64,000 bases of DNA. Origin: JACTOJ01 sp032335695 (GTDB lineage Bacteria; Bacillota; Clostridia; Clostridiales; Clostridiaceae). Below the pieces are notes generated by a model, which ran no database searches, was not told the origin of the DNA, and was given only the letters and a program-made list of their open reading frames with translations. Location of the stretch: assembly GCF_032335695.1 (NCBI RefSeq), contig NZ_JACTOJ010000004.1, forward strand, positions 1 to 64,000, written 5' to 3'. Shown piece by piece: positions 17,290-25,724 of this stretch. The stretch's first letter is position 1. Each line of letters opens with the position of its first letter. The position numbers were made by a program, and so were the translations under genes.

Positions 17290-17889
17290 ATGATAAGAGT
17301 ATTTAAGATTTTTTGCAAGCTAAATTTTATAAAATTATCCGCATTAGAGCTGTTTGAAAAAGCAATGCTCGATTTTTCTTTGAATAAGATACCTTCTCGT
17401 AATTTACCCTGTTCATTTTGTGGTGCAAAACATCCTCAATGGGCTTTTCATGCTTCTTATGACCGTTACCTAATTTCCTATGAAAAAGGTGCCCCTACTA
17501 CTTATACCATACAAATCACTAGGATAGTTTGCTCGTCTTGTGGGCACACACATGCTATCCTTCCAGAAATCTTGATTCCGTATACTTCCTATAGCCTTAT
17601 ATTTGTCCTTAACGTCCTTCGTGATTACTTTCTATCTAATATTTCAGTTCTGGAACTTTGCAATAAATATCAGATTTCTCAGTCAACCCTTTATTCTTGG
17701 AAACACTTATTCCTTACACATAAAAAGCTCTGGCTTGGTGTGCTTGAGGATGCCTATATGGATTCTTACACTTTTCTTTCATTCATACCTACAATTAATA
17801 CATCATCAGATTTACACAAATTCTTTTCAAGCAATGGTCAATCTTTTCTTCAAGGTTCTTCTAAAACTGCACGCTTTAATTCCTCTTAA
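17290..17889 (+). CDS. DUF6431 zinc-ribbon protein of the transposon
   Basis: 199 residues. Two CxxC pairs form a zinc ribbon: CSFCGAKHP near residue 42 and CSSCGHTH near 78. A helix-turn-helix-like stretch follows near 120-140 (LELCNKYQISQSTLYSWKHLF), typical of transposase-type DNA binding. It is the first of four genes in this transposon type and lies 94 bases before the transposase gene. The role is not established; binding the transposon ends or choosing the target is a reasonable guess. The ribosome-binding site before the ATG is weak. Confidence 0.65.
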   Translation: MIRVFKIFCKLNFIKLSALELFEKAMLDFSLNKIPSRNLPCSFCGAKHPQWAFHASYDRYLISYEKGAPTTYTIQITRIVCSSCGHTHAILPEILIPYTSYSLIFVLNVLRDYFLSNISVLELCNKYQISQSTLYSWKHLFLTHKKLWLGVLEDAYMDSYTFLSFIPTINTSSDLHKFFSSNGQSFLQGSSKTARFNSS

Positions 17890-17983
17890 TTAGTTGATTT
17901 CATATTTTTTCATGTTCCACATACATCCGAAATAGCCTCTACACCCTATCAATATTATTATTGTTTTAGGAGGTGTTTTCGCT

Positions 17984-19258
17984 ATGAATAACCAATCAGA
18001 CAACAAAGATATTATTGAAATGGCATATTTCCGTTTCTCCTTGATTGCTCCTGTAATCCAAGGTGTATTTCCTGATGCCACAAAAACAGCATATTACAGA
18101 AGAGTGACTGAAAAAGAATTTACTCTTCCAAATGGTAAAAACATGATTTACAACCCAAAAACTCTTGAGAAGTGGGAAGAGTACTATCGCAAACAAGGTA
18201 TGGATGGGTTAATGCCCAAATCTCGCTCCGACGCTGGATCAACTAGGGTACTTAACGATTCTGCTATCAACGAAATCTATCACCTTAGAGAAAAATTCCC
18301 AAGAATCAATGCCACCTTGATTTACCATAAGCTTATCGAGGATGGTTTCATCAAACAATCCGAAGTATCGGTTTCAAGCGTCCAACGTTTTATCAAACAG
18401 AATAACTTACGCTCCGCCGTTAACCTCAATCAAAAGGATAGAAAAGCTTTTGAAGAGGAATATCCTTGCGGCATGTATCAGGCTGACACCAGCTACACAA
18501 CTTATATTAAGGAAAACGGGAAACTAAGACGTACTTACCTTATCCATATTATTGATGACCACAGCCGCCTGATAGTTGGTGCTCGTTTTTTCTACAACGA
18601 TAATGCTTACAATTTTCAATTAGTACTTAAAGAAGCTATCTCCTGCTATGGTTTATGCAAAAAACTTTACCTCGACAATGGTTCGACCTATGCAAACACC
18701 CAGATTTCTTTGATTTGTGGCTCTCTCGGCATCGTAAAGCTTCATACCCCAATTAGGGACGGGGCGAGTAAAGCCAAGGTAGAAAGAAGCTTCAGAACAG
18801 TCAAGGATACTTGGCTTAATGGCCTTGATTCTTCTGAAATTTCTTCTCTTGAGGAGTTAAATCGCCTCCTCCAAGACTATGTTAGAAAACGAAACACCTC
18901 AATAAACAGAACCATTGGTGAAACTCCGATAGACCGCTACCAACGTGGAATCAATCATGTAAAACCTCCTAAAAGCAAGGAATGGCTTGATGAATGCTTT
19001 ATGAACCGCATCGTTAGAAAGGTTAACAACGATGCTACTATCACAATTGATTCTGTTTCTTATGATGTACCTATGCAGTTTATACGTTCTAAAGTTGAAA
19101 TACGTTATCTCCCTGATCATATGCAAGACGCATATATTCTTTTTGAGGACAAACATTATCCCTTACGTATTACCAATCGTGTTGAAAACGGACGTACCAA
19201 GCGCAATAATACCCATACTATCGATTATTCTAAAATGGAGGACTCAAATCATGTTTAA
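17984..19258 (+). CDS. DDE transposase (Mu/TniA/IS481-like, RNase H fold)
   Basis: 424 residues. An N-terminal helix-turn-helix region (about 20-145) recognises the ends. The catalytic core has the DDE triad: Asp in YQADTSY near 166, Asp in LYLDNGSTY near 227 and Glu in KVERSFR near 267. A C-terminal beta domain (VSYDVPMQFIRSKVEIRY) follows, as in Mu-type transposases. GGAGG lies nine bases before the ATG. The stop codon overlaps the start of the ATPase gene by eight bases, the arrangement expected when an ATPase (MuB/TniB/IstB role) works with the transposase. The gene looks intact, but its ATPase partner is interrupted. Confidence 0.85.
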   Translation: MNNQSDNKDIIEMAYFRFSLIAPVIQGVFPDATKTAYYRRVTEKEFTLPNGKNMIYNPKTLEKWEEYYRKQGMDGLMPKSRSDAGSTRVLNDSAINEIYHLREKFPRINATLIYHKLIEDGFIKQSEVSVSSVQRFIKQNNLRSAVNLNQKDRKAFEEEYPCGMYQADTSYTTYIKENGKLRRTYLIHIIDDHSRLIVGARFFYNDNAYNFQLVLKEAISCYGLCKKLYLDNGSTYANTQISLICGSLGIVKLHTPIRDGASKAKVERSFRTVKDTWLNGLDSSEISSLEELNRLLQDYVRKRNTSINRTIGETPIDRYQRGINHVKPPKSKEWLDECFMNRIVRKVNNDATITIDSVSYDVPMQFIRSKVEIRYLPDHMQDAYILFEDKHYPLRITNRVENGRTKRNNTHTIDYSKMEDSNHV

Positions 19259-19406
19259 AGCTTTTTATGGCCTTTCCTTTAATCCATTTGACAAATCTCT
19301 ACCCGAAAATCATGCTTTTAAATCTAAAGATCACGACCAGATGCTTTCAAGACTTGATTATCTTAAAAACACCCGTGGAGTTGGTCTTTTTACAGCTTCT
19401 CCAGGT

Positions 19407-19420
19407 ATGGGGTATGTAAA
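19407..19420 (+). repeat. Left outer inverted repeat of the RIT element
   Basis: ATGGGGTATGTAAA is the perfect reverse complement of 22855-22868. Its first six bases (ATGGGG) are also codons of the interrupted ATPase gene, so the repeat includes target sequence. Confidence 0.8.
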
Positions 19421-19428
19421 TATTATGA

Positions 19429-19492
19429 ATATGTAAAGTTCTTAATACAAACTACAAGTAAAGGGGATTTACAAATTATAAACTTTACATAT
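19429..19492. repeat. Left subterminal recombinase-site pair of the RIT element
   Basis: Two copies of the 12-mer ATATGTAAAGTT in opposite orientation: plus at 19429-19440, minus at 19481-19492, start-to-start distance 52 bases. The same pair with the same distance occurs at the right end. An outer TATGTAAA at 19413-19420 lies 17 bases from the first copy. Confidence 0.75.
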
Positions 19493-19564
19493 CCATATTG
19501 CCTTTTTAAATATATGCTGTAATTACCGATTTCATCGGAATCATATATTTTAGGAGGATTAATC

Positions 19565-20800
19565 ATGGAACTCATGAAAATATCAGATCTTATTTCAATG
19601 GCTGAAAGGGAATTGTCAAAATATAAGTACTCTGAATATGGAACAAAAGCCTATACCCGTGTATGGAAAAGTTTTAAAGAATATGCCGATCAGAAAAATT
19701 TGATGTATTATACAGAAGAACTTTTGATGGCATATATGGAAGAGGTACTTCAGGCATTTTCTAATCCAAACCATGCACCTGCTTACAAAGATAAGGTAAG
19801 GGCAATTAACAAACTGAGTGAGTGCTATAAATACCACACTTTATCATCAAATCATTATTCCTGCAGAAAAACATACGAATTTTGCGGATACATTGGAAAT
19901 TCCGTAAAAGAATACCTAGAATTTCGTAGTACAAATGTATCTATAGCAAGGTTGCAATCTATCAAATTATATTTAGAGCGATTCTGTAAATATACAGATT
20001 CATTGGAATTGAAGGATATAAAAGAGATTAATATCAGAATTCTACAAGGCTTCATAGAATTCTGTGGTATATATACCCAGAAAACTGTAGCTGTTACGAT
20101 ATGCTGTATTAGAGGCTATCTTGATTACCTATACAAAAATAGAATTATTGAAACAAATCTTTCTGTATTACTTCCGCATATCAAAATTAGAAAAGACAGT
20201 GAAATTCCATCTGCTTATTCAGCAGAAGATGTTGAAACTCTTTTAAGAAGTATCGACCGTCATAATTCAAAAGGAAAACGTGATTATGCAATGATTTTGA
20301 TGGCTGCAAGGCTGGGTCTGCGATCATCAGATATCTGCGGATTAAAGTTTTCGTCATTGAACTGGGAAAATAGTCAAGTAAGTATCATTCAACAGAAAAC
20401 AGGAGAACCAGCCCTTCTGCCATTAACAGAAGAAGTTGGTCTAGCTATTATAGATTATCTGAAAAATGGACGCCCAGACATTCCAGATAATTCATTCGTA
20501 TTTCTCAGAGAATGTCCTCCGTATACAAATGTAACAACTAGTGCTCTTTATGTTGTAGTTGCTGAACGTATTAAAGTATCTGGAATTCATGTCCCTGTTG
20601 GCAAGAAGCATGGACCACATGCCCTTAGACATTCGCTGAGCAGTCGGTTGTTGGAAAATAATGTACCGCTTCCTGTCATCTCAGATATACTTGCACATAA
20701 AAGCACAGAGACAACAAAAATATATCTGAAGATTGCAGAAAATCAGCTTCTTTCCTGTGCATTGGAAGTACTTCCTGTAAATAAAGGAGGTAGGATATGA
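19565..20800 (+). CDS. RitA-type tyrosine recombinase (first of the trio)
   Basis: 411 residues. An N-terminal SAM-like core-binding domain (about 110-215) is followed by the catalytic domain with Arg in LGLRSSDICGLK, HALRH (H-x-x-R), AHKSTETT and the nucleophile Tyr in KIYLKI. An extra 100-residue N-terminal region resembles the long first member of RIT trios. GGAGG lies seven bases before the ATG. The stop codon overlaps the start of the second gene (ATGA), so the three proteins are made together and presumably act as one complex on the element ends. Confidence 0.85.
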   Translation: MELMKISDLISMAERELSKYKYSEYGTKAYTRVWKSFKEYADQKNLMYYTEELLMAYMEEVLQAFSNPNHAPAYKDKVRAINKLSECYKYHTLSSNHYSCRKTYEFCGYIGNSVKEYLEFRSTNVSIARLQSIKLYLERFCKYTDSLELKDIKEINIRILQGFIEFCGIYTQKTVAVTICCIRGYLDYLYKNRIIETNLSVLLPHIKIRKDSEIPSAYSAEDVETLLRSIDRHNSKGKRDYAMILMAARLGLRSSDICGLKFSSLNWENSQVSIIQQKTGEPALLPLTEEVGLAIIDYLKNGRPDIPDNSFVFLRECPPYTNVTTSALYVVVAERIKVSGIHVPVGKKHGPHALRHSLSSRLLENNVPLPVISDILAHKSTETTKIYLKIAENQLLSCALEVLPVNKGGRI

Positions 20801-21759
20801 ACAAGGCAATAACTCCTTTTAGTATAATGATTGAAGATTTTATAGCTTTTAAAAGGTGTGAAAATTATAAGTACAAGAGTGAAGAAATAACACTTTGGTC
20901 ATTTAATAACTTTCTTAATAAATACAACTTGGAAAAGCCAATATTGTCTCAGGCTTTAATAAGCAAATGGTGTAGCCAAAGGTTCAATGAATCAAGAAAA
21001 TCTATATCAAACAGAGTTGCAACGATAAGACAATTCATGATTTATCTTTCAAATAGAGGTTATGATGTATATATTCCAGATACGATAAAAAATGCATTCA
21101 ATAAGACATTTGTGCCATATATATTCAGTAATGAAGAAATGAAAAGGATATTTCAGACAGTTGATAATCTACAGCCTGGACGGCAAAGTAACAGCGATAT
21201 CGTCTATCCAGTCCTATTCCGTGTACTGTATGGATGTGGACTTAGAATAACAGAGGCTTTGGAATTAAAAATCGAAGATGTAGATATTGAAAATGGTATA
21301 CTGGTTATAAAGAATGCAAAATTTGATAAGAAACGAATTGTTCCAATGTCAGAAAGTCTCACAATGGTCTGCCAGCAATACTTTGAAAAATATCTGGCAA
21401 ACATTAATAAAACAGATTTCTTCTTCCGTAATAAATATGGCGGAAGAAAGAGCCGTGAGGCTGTATCTAAGATGTTTCGAAAAATTTTATGGAAAAGTGG
21501 TATTCCTTACTATGGAAAAGGAAAAGGGCCAAGGCTTCATGATCTCAGGCATTGCTTTTGCTGCCATTCCATAAAACACATGTCTGACCAAGGAATTGAT
21601 TTGTACTGTGCCCTTCCAGTACTATCCACATATATTGGGCACTCATCTATCCAAGCAACAGAAAGATATATCAGACTTTCTAAAGAGATATATCCAGATA
21701 TAGAAACAAAAACATCATCCCTAACAGGGAAAATATATCCGGAGGTGTATGATGAATAA
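20797..21759 (+). CDS. RitB-type tyrosine recombinase (second of the trio)
   Basis: 320 residues with the usual two-domain integrase layout. Catalytic residues are visible: Arg in YGCGLRITEALELK near 148, a Lys-bearing beta hairpin (NAKFDKKRIVPM), HDLRH near 247, GHSSIQAT near 285 and Tyr in ERYIRLSK. GGAGG lies seven bases before the ATG. The 3' end overlaps the third gene. It is not a decayed duplicate: identity with its two neighbours looks low apart from the catalytic motifs. Confidence 0.85.
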   Translation: MNKAITPFSIMIEDFIAFKRCENYKYKSEEITLWSFNNFLNKYNLEKPILSQALISKWCSQRFNESRKSISNRVATIRQFMIYLSNRGYDVYIPDTIKNAFNKTFVPYIFSNEEMKRIFQTVDNLQPGRQSNSDIVYPVLFRVLYGCGLRITEALELKIEDVDIENGILVIKNAKFDKKRIVPMSESLTMVCQQYFEKYLANINKTDFFFRNKYGGRKSREAVSKMFRKILWKSGIPYYGKGKGPRLHDLRHCFCCHSIKHMSDQGIDLYCALPVLSTYIGHSSIQATERYIRLSKEIYPDIETKTSSLTGKIYPEVYDE

Positions 21760-22771
21760 GCCAAATGATTTTGCATATTCGTTGACTAAATACCTAACGA
21801 GCTATCTTTCTGTAACTGTTGGAGCAAGTAAAAATACCATCATTTCCTACAGGGATACTTTCAAATTGCTGTTGATTTATGCATCGAAGCAAAAATCAAA
21901 AAAACCAGAAAAACTGGTTCTTGCAGACTTGGACAGAGAGTTTATTTCAGATTTCTTGGACTGGATTGAAGATGAACGTGGCTGTTCAATCCAGACAAGA
22001 AATCAAAGATTAACTGCTGTACATGCGTTTTGCAAATACCTTCAGATTGAACATCCAGAATATATGTTAGTCTTTCAGAAAATTATAGCAATTCCAAAGA
22101 AAAAATGCAATCAGAAGGTTGTTAGTTTTTTGTCTATTGAAGGTATAGAATTATTACTTCAACAACCAGATTGCTCATCTGAGAGTGGAAAAAAACATAT
22201 GATGCTTCTTACTTTTATGTATGCATCAGCCTGCAGGGTTCAGGAGGCAGTTGATGCAGTAATAGAAGACTACAAATTCAATGGAACAAATCTGATGAAA
22301 TTGACTGGTAAAGGGAAGAAAAGTCGGTTGGTTCCCTTAGAAAAATCAGTTGTAAAATTAATGGATAATTATATTGAAAACTGCAAGAAAAATAAACTTT
22401 TTTCGGAAAAAAACTTGCTCTTTTTAAACCATTCCAATCAGAAGTTGTCACGGCAAGGTGTTACTTCTATCATCAAAAAGTATGCTGATATGGCAAGAGA
22501 AAAAAGACCTGATCTGATTCCAAAGGATATATCACCACATACATTAAGACATAGCAGGGCTGTTCACTGGTTGCAGGCAGGAGTTGAATTAATTTATATC
22601 AGAGATCTATTGGGGCATGTATCTGTGCAAACAACTGAAGTTTATGCAAAAATTGATGGTGATATGAAAAGAAAAGCACTCGAAAGATTGTCAGGTATAC
22701 AAAATATGAATCTGCCAGAATGGCAGAAAAATCAAGATTTGATGGTATGGCTAAAATCATTAGGTAGTTAA
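21749..22771 (+). CDS. RitC-type tyrosine recombinase (third of the trio)
   Basis: 340 residues. Core-binding domain near 10-110, then Arg in YASACRVQEAVD, the hairpin GKGKKSRLVPL, HTLRHSRAVHW, LGHVSVQTT and Tyr in EVYAKI. GGAGGTG stands just before two consecutive ATG codons (21749 and 21752); the second has better spacing, so the real protein may be one residue shorter. It overlaps the second recombinase by 11 bases. The right subterminal sites of the element begin 12 bases after its stop codon. Confidence 0.85.
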   Translation: MMNKPNDFAYSLTKYLTSYLSVTVGASKNTIISYRDTFKLLLIYASKQKSKKPEKLVLADLDREFISDFLDWIEDERGCSIQTRNQRLTAVHAFCKYLQIEHPEYMLVFQKIIAIPKKKCNQKVVSFLSIEGIELLLQQPDCSSESGKKHMMLLTFMYASACRVQEAVDAVIEDYKFNGTNLMKLTGKGKKSRLVPLEKSVVKLMDNYIENCKKNKLFSEKNLLFLNHSNQKLSRQGVTSIIKKYADMAREKRPDLIPKDISPHTLRHSRAVHWLQAGVELIYIRDLLGHVSVQTTEVYAKIDGDMKRKALERLSGIQNMNLPEWQKNQDLMVWLKSLGS

Positions 22772-22782
22772 TTTGCAAAAAA

Positions 22783-22846
22783 ATATGTAAAGTTTTTAAA
22801 TCATATCTATTGAATTTATTTGATATATGCTAAAAACTTTACATAT
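22783..22846. repeat. Right subterminal recombinase-site pair of the RIT element
   Basis: ATATGTAAAGTT on the plus strand at 22783-22794 and inverted at 22835-22846, again with a start-to-start distance of 52 bases. The 40 bases between the copies differ from those at the left end, so only motifs and spacing are conserved. Confidence 0.75.
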
Positions 22847-22854
22847 CTAAAAAC

Positions 22855-22868
22855 TTTACATACCCCAT
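22855..22868 (-). repeat. Right outer inverted repeat of the RIT element
   Basis: TTTACATACCCCAT, the exact complement of 19407-19420. It overlaps by one base the 24-bp palindrome at 22868-22891. Confidence 0.8.
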
Positions 22869-22891
22869 TTTATGTGAAGCTTCACATAAAA
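22868..22891. repeat. Perfect 24-bp palindrome at the RIT right junction
   Basis: The arm TTTTATGTGAAG is followed directly by its reverse complement, with no loop. It lies between the right inverted repeat and the resumed ATPase codons, and has no counterpart at the left junction. It is therefore part of the insertion product rather than the target gene. Confidence 0.8.
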
Positions 22892-23548
22892 GTGGGAAAA
22901 CCTATGCGCTTCGCTGCTTCGCTAAAACGCTTAACCCCAATCTTTTTCAACTCTCTTATATATGTCTTTCTACGGTTAGTGTTTCCGAGTTTTATTATCA
23001 ATTTGGACAGGAGCTTGGCATTGATTACAATTCTAAAAAGTCAGTCATGTTCAAAAACATACAGGAAAGACTTCTCAATCTACTCAAAGAGAAACGAAAA
23101 ACCTTTATACTCGCTATAGATGAGAGCCAATATCTAAGTACGGGTATTCTTCGTGATATTAAAATGCTTATGAATACTAATTTTGATAGCCTTGACTGCT
23201 TTGCCCTTGTGATGATAGGTCAGCCATATCTTGGATCAGTTCTCGAGAAACCTATACATGAAGCTCTCAAGCAACGTATCGTTGTCCACTACAGTTACGA
23301 AGGACTCTCTACCGATGAATCTAAAGATTATATCTACTCTAGGATAGAAGTCGCCGGAGGTTCAAGAACAATCATCGATGACGCTGCTGTTCATGCTATC
23401 GCTAACTTTTGTCAAGGAACTCCTCGTCTAATCAACAATGTTATGACAAACGCATTTATTATTGGTGCTCAGACTAAATGTTCCGTTATTAATACGGATA
23501 TTATACTTTCAGCAAGTAACAATCTTTCATTAGGATAGGAGGCTATTT

Positions 23549-23884
23549 ATGAGTGAATCAACTAATTTTTTACCAGTAGAGTTTCAATGCAACGAAAAAA
23601 TCGGTAGGCGCAAAGAACAATGGAATGGTCTTGTTACACGACTAATTAATCATGGTAGCCATTATGAAATCTACGTAAGTAGCCGTAGCGGATTTTTCTT
23701 TATCATTGGAAAATACTCCTACGGAGGATTTATTAGCATCCCTGCTTACAATGTCGGAACCGATCTAGTAGATTACAGCGATTACTTTTGGAACAACGAA
23801 CGTCTTTCGTCTGTGATGAACAAGGTTGATGCCGCTACTGTTGCAGAAGCTCTCAGAGCTTTAAAAAAACTTAAGCTTATATGA
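23549..23884 (+). CDS. DUF6618-like small protein of the transposon
   Basis: 111 residues, soluble, no signal peptide. The pattern HYEIYVSSRSGFFFIIGKY...GGFISIPAYNVGTDL...FWNNERLSSVM...DAATVAEALRAL fits the DUF6618 family, regularly found as the last gene of this transposon type. It starts ten bases after the ATPase stop behind AGGAGG. The role is unknown. The gene is intact although its upstream neighbour is split, so its expression now depends on transcription through or out of the RIT element. Confidence 0.65.
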   Translation: MSESTNFLPVEFQCNEKIGRRKEQWNGLVTRLINHGSHYEIYVSSRSGFFFIIGKYSYGGFISIPAYNVGTDLVDYSDYFWNNERLSSVMNKVDAATVAEALRALKKLKLI

Positions 23885-24013
23885 ATTTAAGGTCAAGGCA
23901 TTTGTCTTGATCTTTTTCATCGAAAAGATTTTGCATTTTACCCGGCATATTCTTGCTGCACGGAACCCGATTGTGATGTTTTTATGCTGCTTGGCAGAAT
24001 TTTAATCTGCTGT

Positions 24014-25348
24014 TTATGCCGATAGCAAAGTGCTGTTCAACACTAAAGCATCTTGGGATAAATATATTCCTCCTGCTTCAATTATGTTATGTTCATCTGA
24101 TTTTTTTAATGTTGTTTTTGACGCTTCAATATATGCTACTTTTCCTTTGGATTTCCTCATAACCATTCTTTCTTTAGCAATAAAAAGATTATATTCTAGT
24201 AATCCCTCATATATTGACCCTAAATTTCTTACAGACAAATCCTTATATTCAATTGCTTCCTTATACATACCTGTTTTTTTATCAACATAATAAGTCATTT
24301 CAGCAAGGCATTTAATTAAATATCCGTTTGAAATCTTATAGTTGTTTAGTATAGGCTTATCAAAATTTTCAAATAAACCTCCGTCATATGTATTGTCAAC
24401 ATATATTCTAAGGTATTCATCTATTCTATCCCAAAAATCGAAACCGTCCTTAATATCTGATGCTTTTCCTGAATTAAGAATCTCCTTAGCTTCATTGCAT
24501 ATCGTAAAAAAGCTATTATTGACGTATTCTTTATCTTCAACATTGCATGGCAATAATTTCCTAGATTCCGCATAACCGATAAATAACAATCTAAATAGCA
24601 GTATAACTGCATCATTGTATATATTTTTTCTATCTTGCTCATCATATATATCTAACTTCATGTTTTCTTTGAGTCCATAGCATAGATCTTTTAATATCTC
24701 TTCAACCTTATCTCTTAAAAAATTTTCTATAGTCTCCGCTTTTTTATCAGATAAATCTTTTATTCCCTCTATCACCATTTCTCCATCTTCATTTTTATAA
24801 TAAGTTTTTGAGGAAAAGAAAAGATGAAATAATTTAAAAGCTTCATCAGGTTCTTTTAAATTATTCAAGCAATATTCAATATCAACTTCTAAATAATTTT
24901 CATAACAACTTACGTTCTTTGTATTATATATTCTCCACTTATAACCATTGGTAAGTATAGCCCAATCTAAATCTTTATTTTTAGCTGCTTTTACAGCTTT
25001 ATAAGCATAATATTTACCTTTTACATTACAATTCAAATCTTCATATTTTTCTAAAACATAACAAGCTGCTACCGCTTTCTCATCTGATGTTATCAAATTG
25101 GTGTATAACAATCTAATTCCACCCTCGTTACTTTTCTTAAAGCCAAGAACATCAATTGTTAAATCTATAAATTCTTCTATCCAATCTTCGTCTGAATAAT
25201 CTCCATCAACAAATGGTTCATGCCACTCTTTAATAGCCTCAAATGTACTATTCAAGCCTTCTAACTTCCCGTTACCTCCACGAGTATTTTTTATATAATC
25301 TTTAATATATGTTTCAGAAAACAAAAAGTGGTTATCGAAATAGCTCAT
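24014..25348 (-). pseudogene. Type IIG-like restriction-modification gene, cut before the methyltransferase domain
   Basis: Eco57I-like type IIG enzymes carry nuclease, methyltransferase and specificity domains in one chain of about 1000 residues. The 444 residues seen here cover only the N-terminal part: a nuclease-like/HSDR_N-type region (residues about 60-170, with LDWAILTNGYKWRIYN) and the helical linker ending in LSVRNLGSIYEGLLEY near 392, which in the family comes just before the methyltransferase. The last native codons are near 24043; the final residues come from the transposon end. The NPPY motif and specificity domain are missing. A small helix-turn-helix gene lies 29 bases upstream. 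Without the methyltransferase the fragment should be inactive. Confidence 0.7.
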
Positions 25349-25377
25349 TGCTTCACCCCATAAATAATTTATTAATA

Positions 25378-25551
25378 TTATTTTCTTTCTAATCTTTTGT
25401 CTTTTGGCTTTTCAGCATCCTCAGGAATTATCCATATAGATGCGTATTTAGTAGCACCAAGAATTCTACCTTCAGAACATAAAACTTGTACTCTTCTTGT
25501 TGTTAAGTTCCACTTCTCAGCTGCTTCTTGAACTGTTATATATCCGTTCAT
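25378..25551 (-). CDS. 57-residue helix-turn-helix protein (excisionase/MerR-like)
   Basis: A small single-domain DNA-binding protein: ITVQEAAEKWNLTTRRVQVLCSEG, split here as a helix-turn-helix (residues 5-20), then a wing-like strand GATKYASIWIIPEDA and a charged tail. Proteins like this occur next to type IIG restriction genes and at the ends of integrative elements. GAGGTG lies five bases before the ATG at 25551, and an extended -10 promoter is 30 bases further upstream. It could control the broken restriction gene that follows, or be an excisionase of the conjugative element; the sequence cannot decide. Confidence 0.7.
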   Translation of the reverse strand: MNGYITVQEAAEKWNLTTRRVQVLCSEGRILGATKYASIWIIPEDAEKPKDKRLERK

Positions 25552-25580
25552 TTCGCACCTCGTTAATTAAAAATTTTCAC

Positions 25581-25589
25581 ATTATACCA
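25581..25589 (-). promoter_or_regulatory. Extended -10 promoter for the small helix-turn-helix gene
   Basis: On the minus strand TGGTATAAT (TGn + TATAAT) is a perfect extended -10 box. The 9-mer TACCAATTA at 25585-25593 recurs inverted (TAATTGGTA) at 25640-25648, so an autoregulatory site is possible. Confidence 0.5.
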
Positions 25590-25724
25590 ATTATTAGTTT
25601 ATTCTTTTTAACGAATAATTACAATATACTTTGACAAATTAATTGGTAAATTTTATATTTGCATTATATTTTGACATTTATATAGTTATCTTTCAATATC
25701 CATATACCCCTTAGTTTGTATAGT

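Larger units (their letters stand above)
19413..22890 (+). mobile_element. RIT element (three tyrosine recombinases in a row)
   Basis: A 3478-base insertion whose removal restores the ATPase reading frame. It contains only three overlapping tyrosine recombinase genes, the hallmark of RIT (recombinase-in-trio) elements, and inverted repeats at both ends. No cargo gene is present. All three recombinases keep their catalytic residues, so the element may still be active. Confidence 0.85.
19251..23538 (+). pseudogene. ExeA/TniB-like AAA ATPase gene of the transposon, split by the RIT element
   Basis: The 5' piece (19251-19412) encodes 54 residues beginning with the YGLSFNPFDK signature of ExeA-like transposition ATPases and stops at SPGMG. 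The 3' piece (22891-23538) resumes in frame with SGKTYALRCFAKT and continues through the Walker B/DESQY motif (FILAIDESQYLS) to the C-terminus. Joined, they give about 269 residues with a complete Walker A (PGMGSGKT). The RIT element lies exactly between the two Gly codons of that loop. The interrupted gene should make only a 61-residue fragment; a start at 23047 could give the C-terminal half without a P-loop. Confidence 0.88.
17047..24042 (+). mobile_element. DDE-transposase/AAA-ATPase transposon carrying a nested RIT element
   Basis: Four plus-strand genes (DUF6431, transposase, ATPase, DUF6618) form a recognisable clostridial transposon; its base composition is visibly less AT-rich than the flanks. 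Proposed ends are TGTAGTACGTCAC at 17047 and, inverted, TGTTGAACAGCAC ending at 24042; they match at 9 of 13 positions and both give 5'-TG...CA-3', as for Mu/TniA-type elements. The ends are my best reading, not proven. Flanks do not share a target duplication and belong to two unrelated broken genes, so a deletion or rearrangement accompanied or followed insertion. Without the RIT element it would be about 3.5 kb. Confidence 0.6.

Noticed and set aside
23047..23538. Independent ATPase gene starting at 23047
   Set aside because: It is the 3' part of the interrupted transposon ATPase; the codons from 22891 are in the same frame and complete the Walker A motif.
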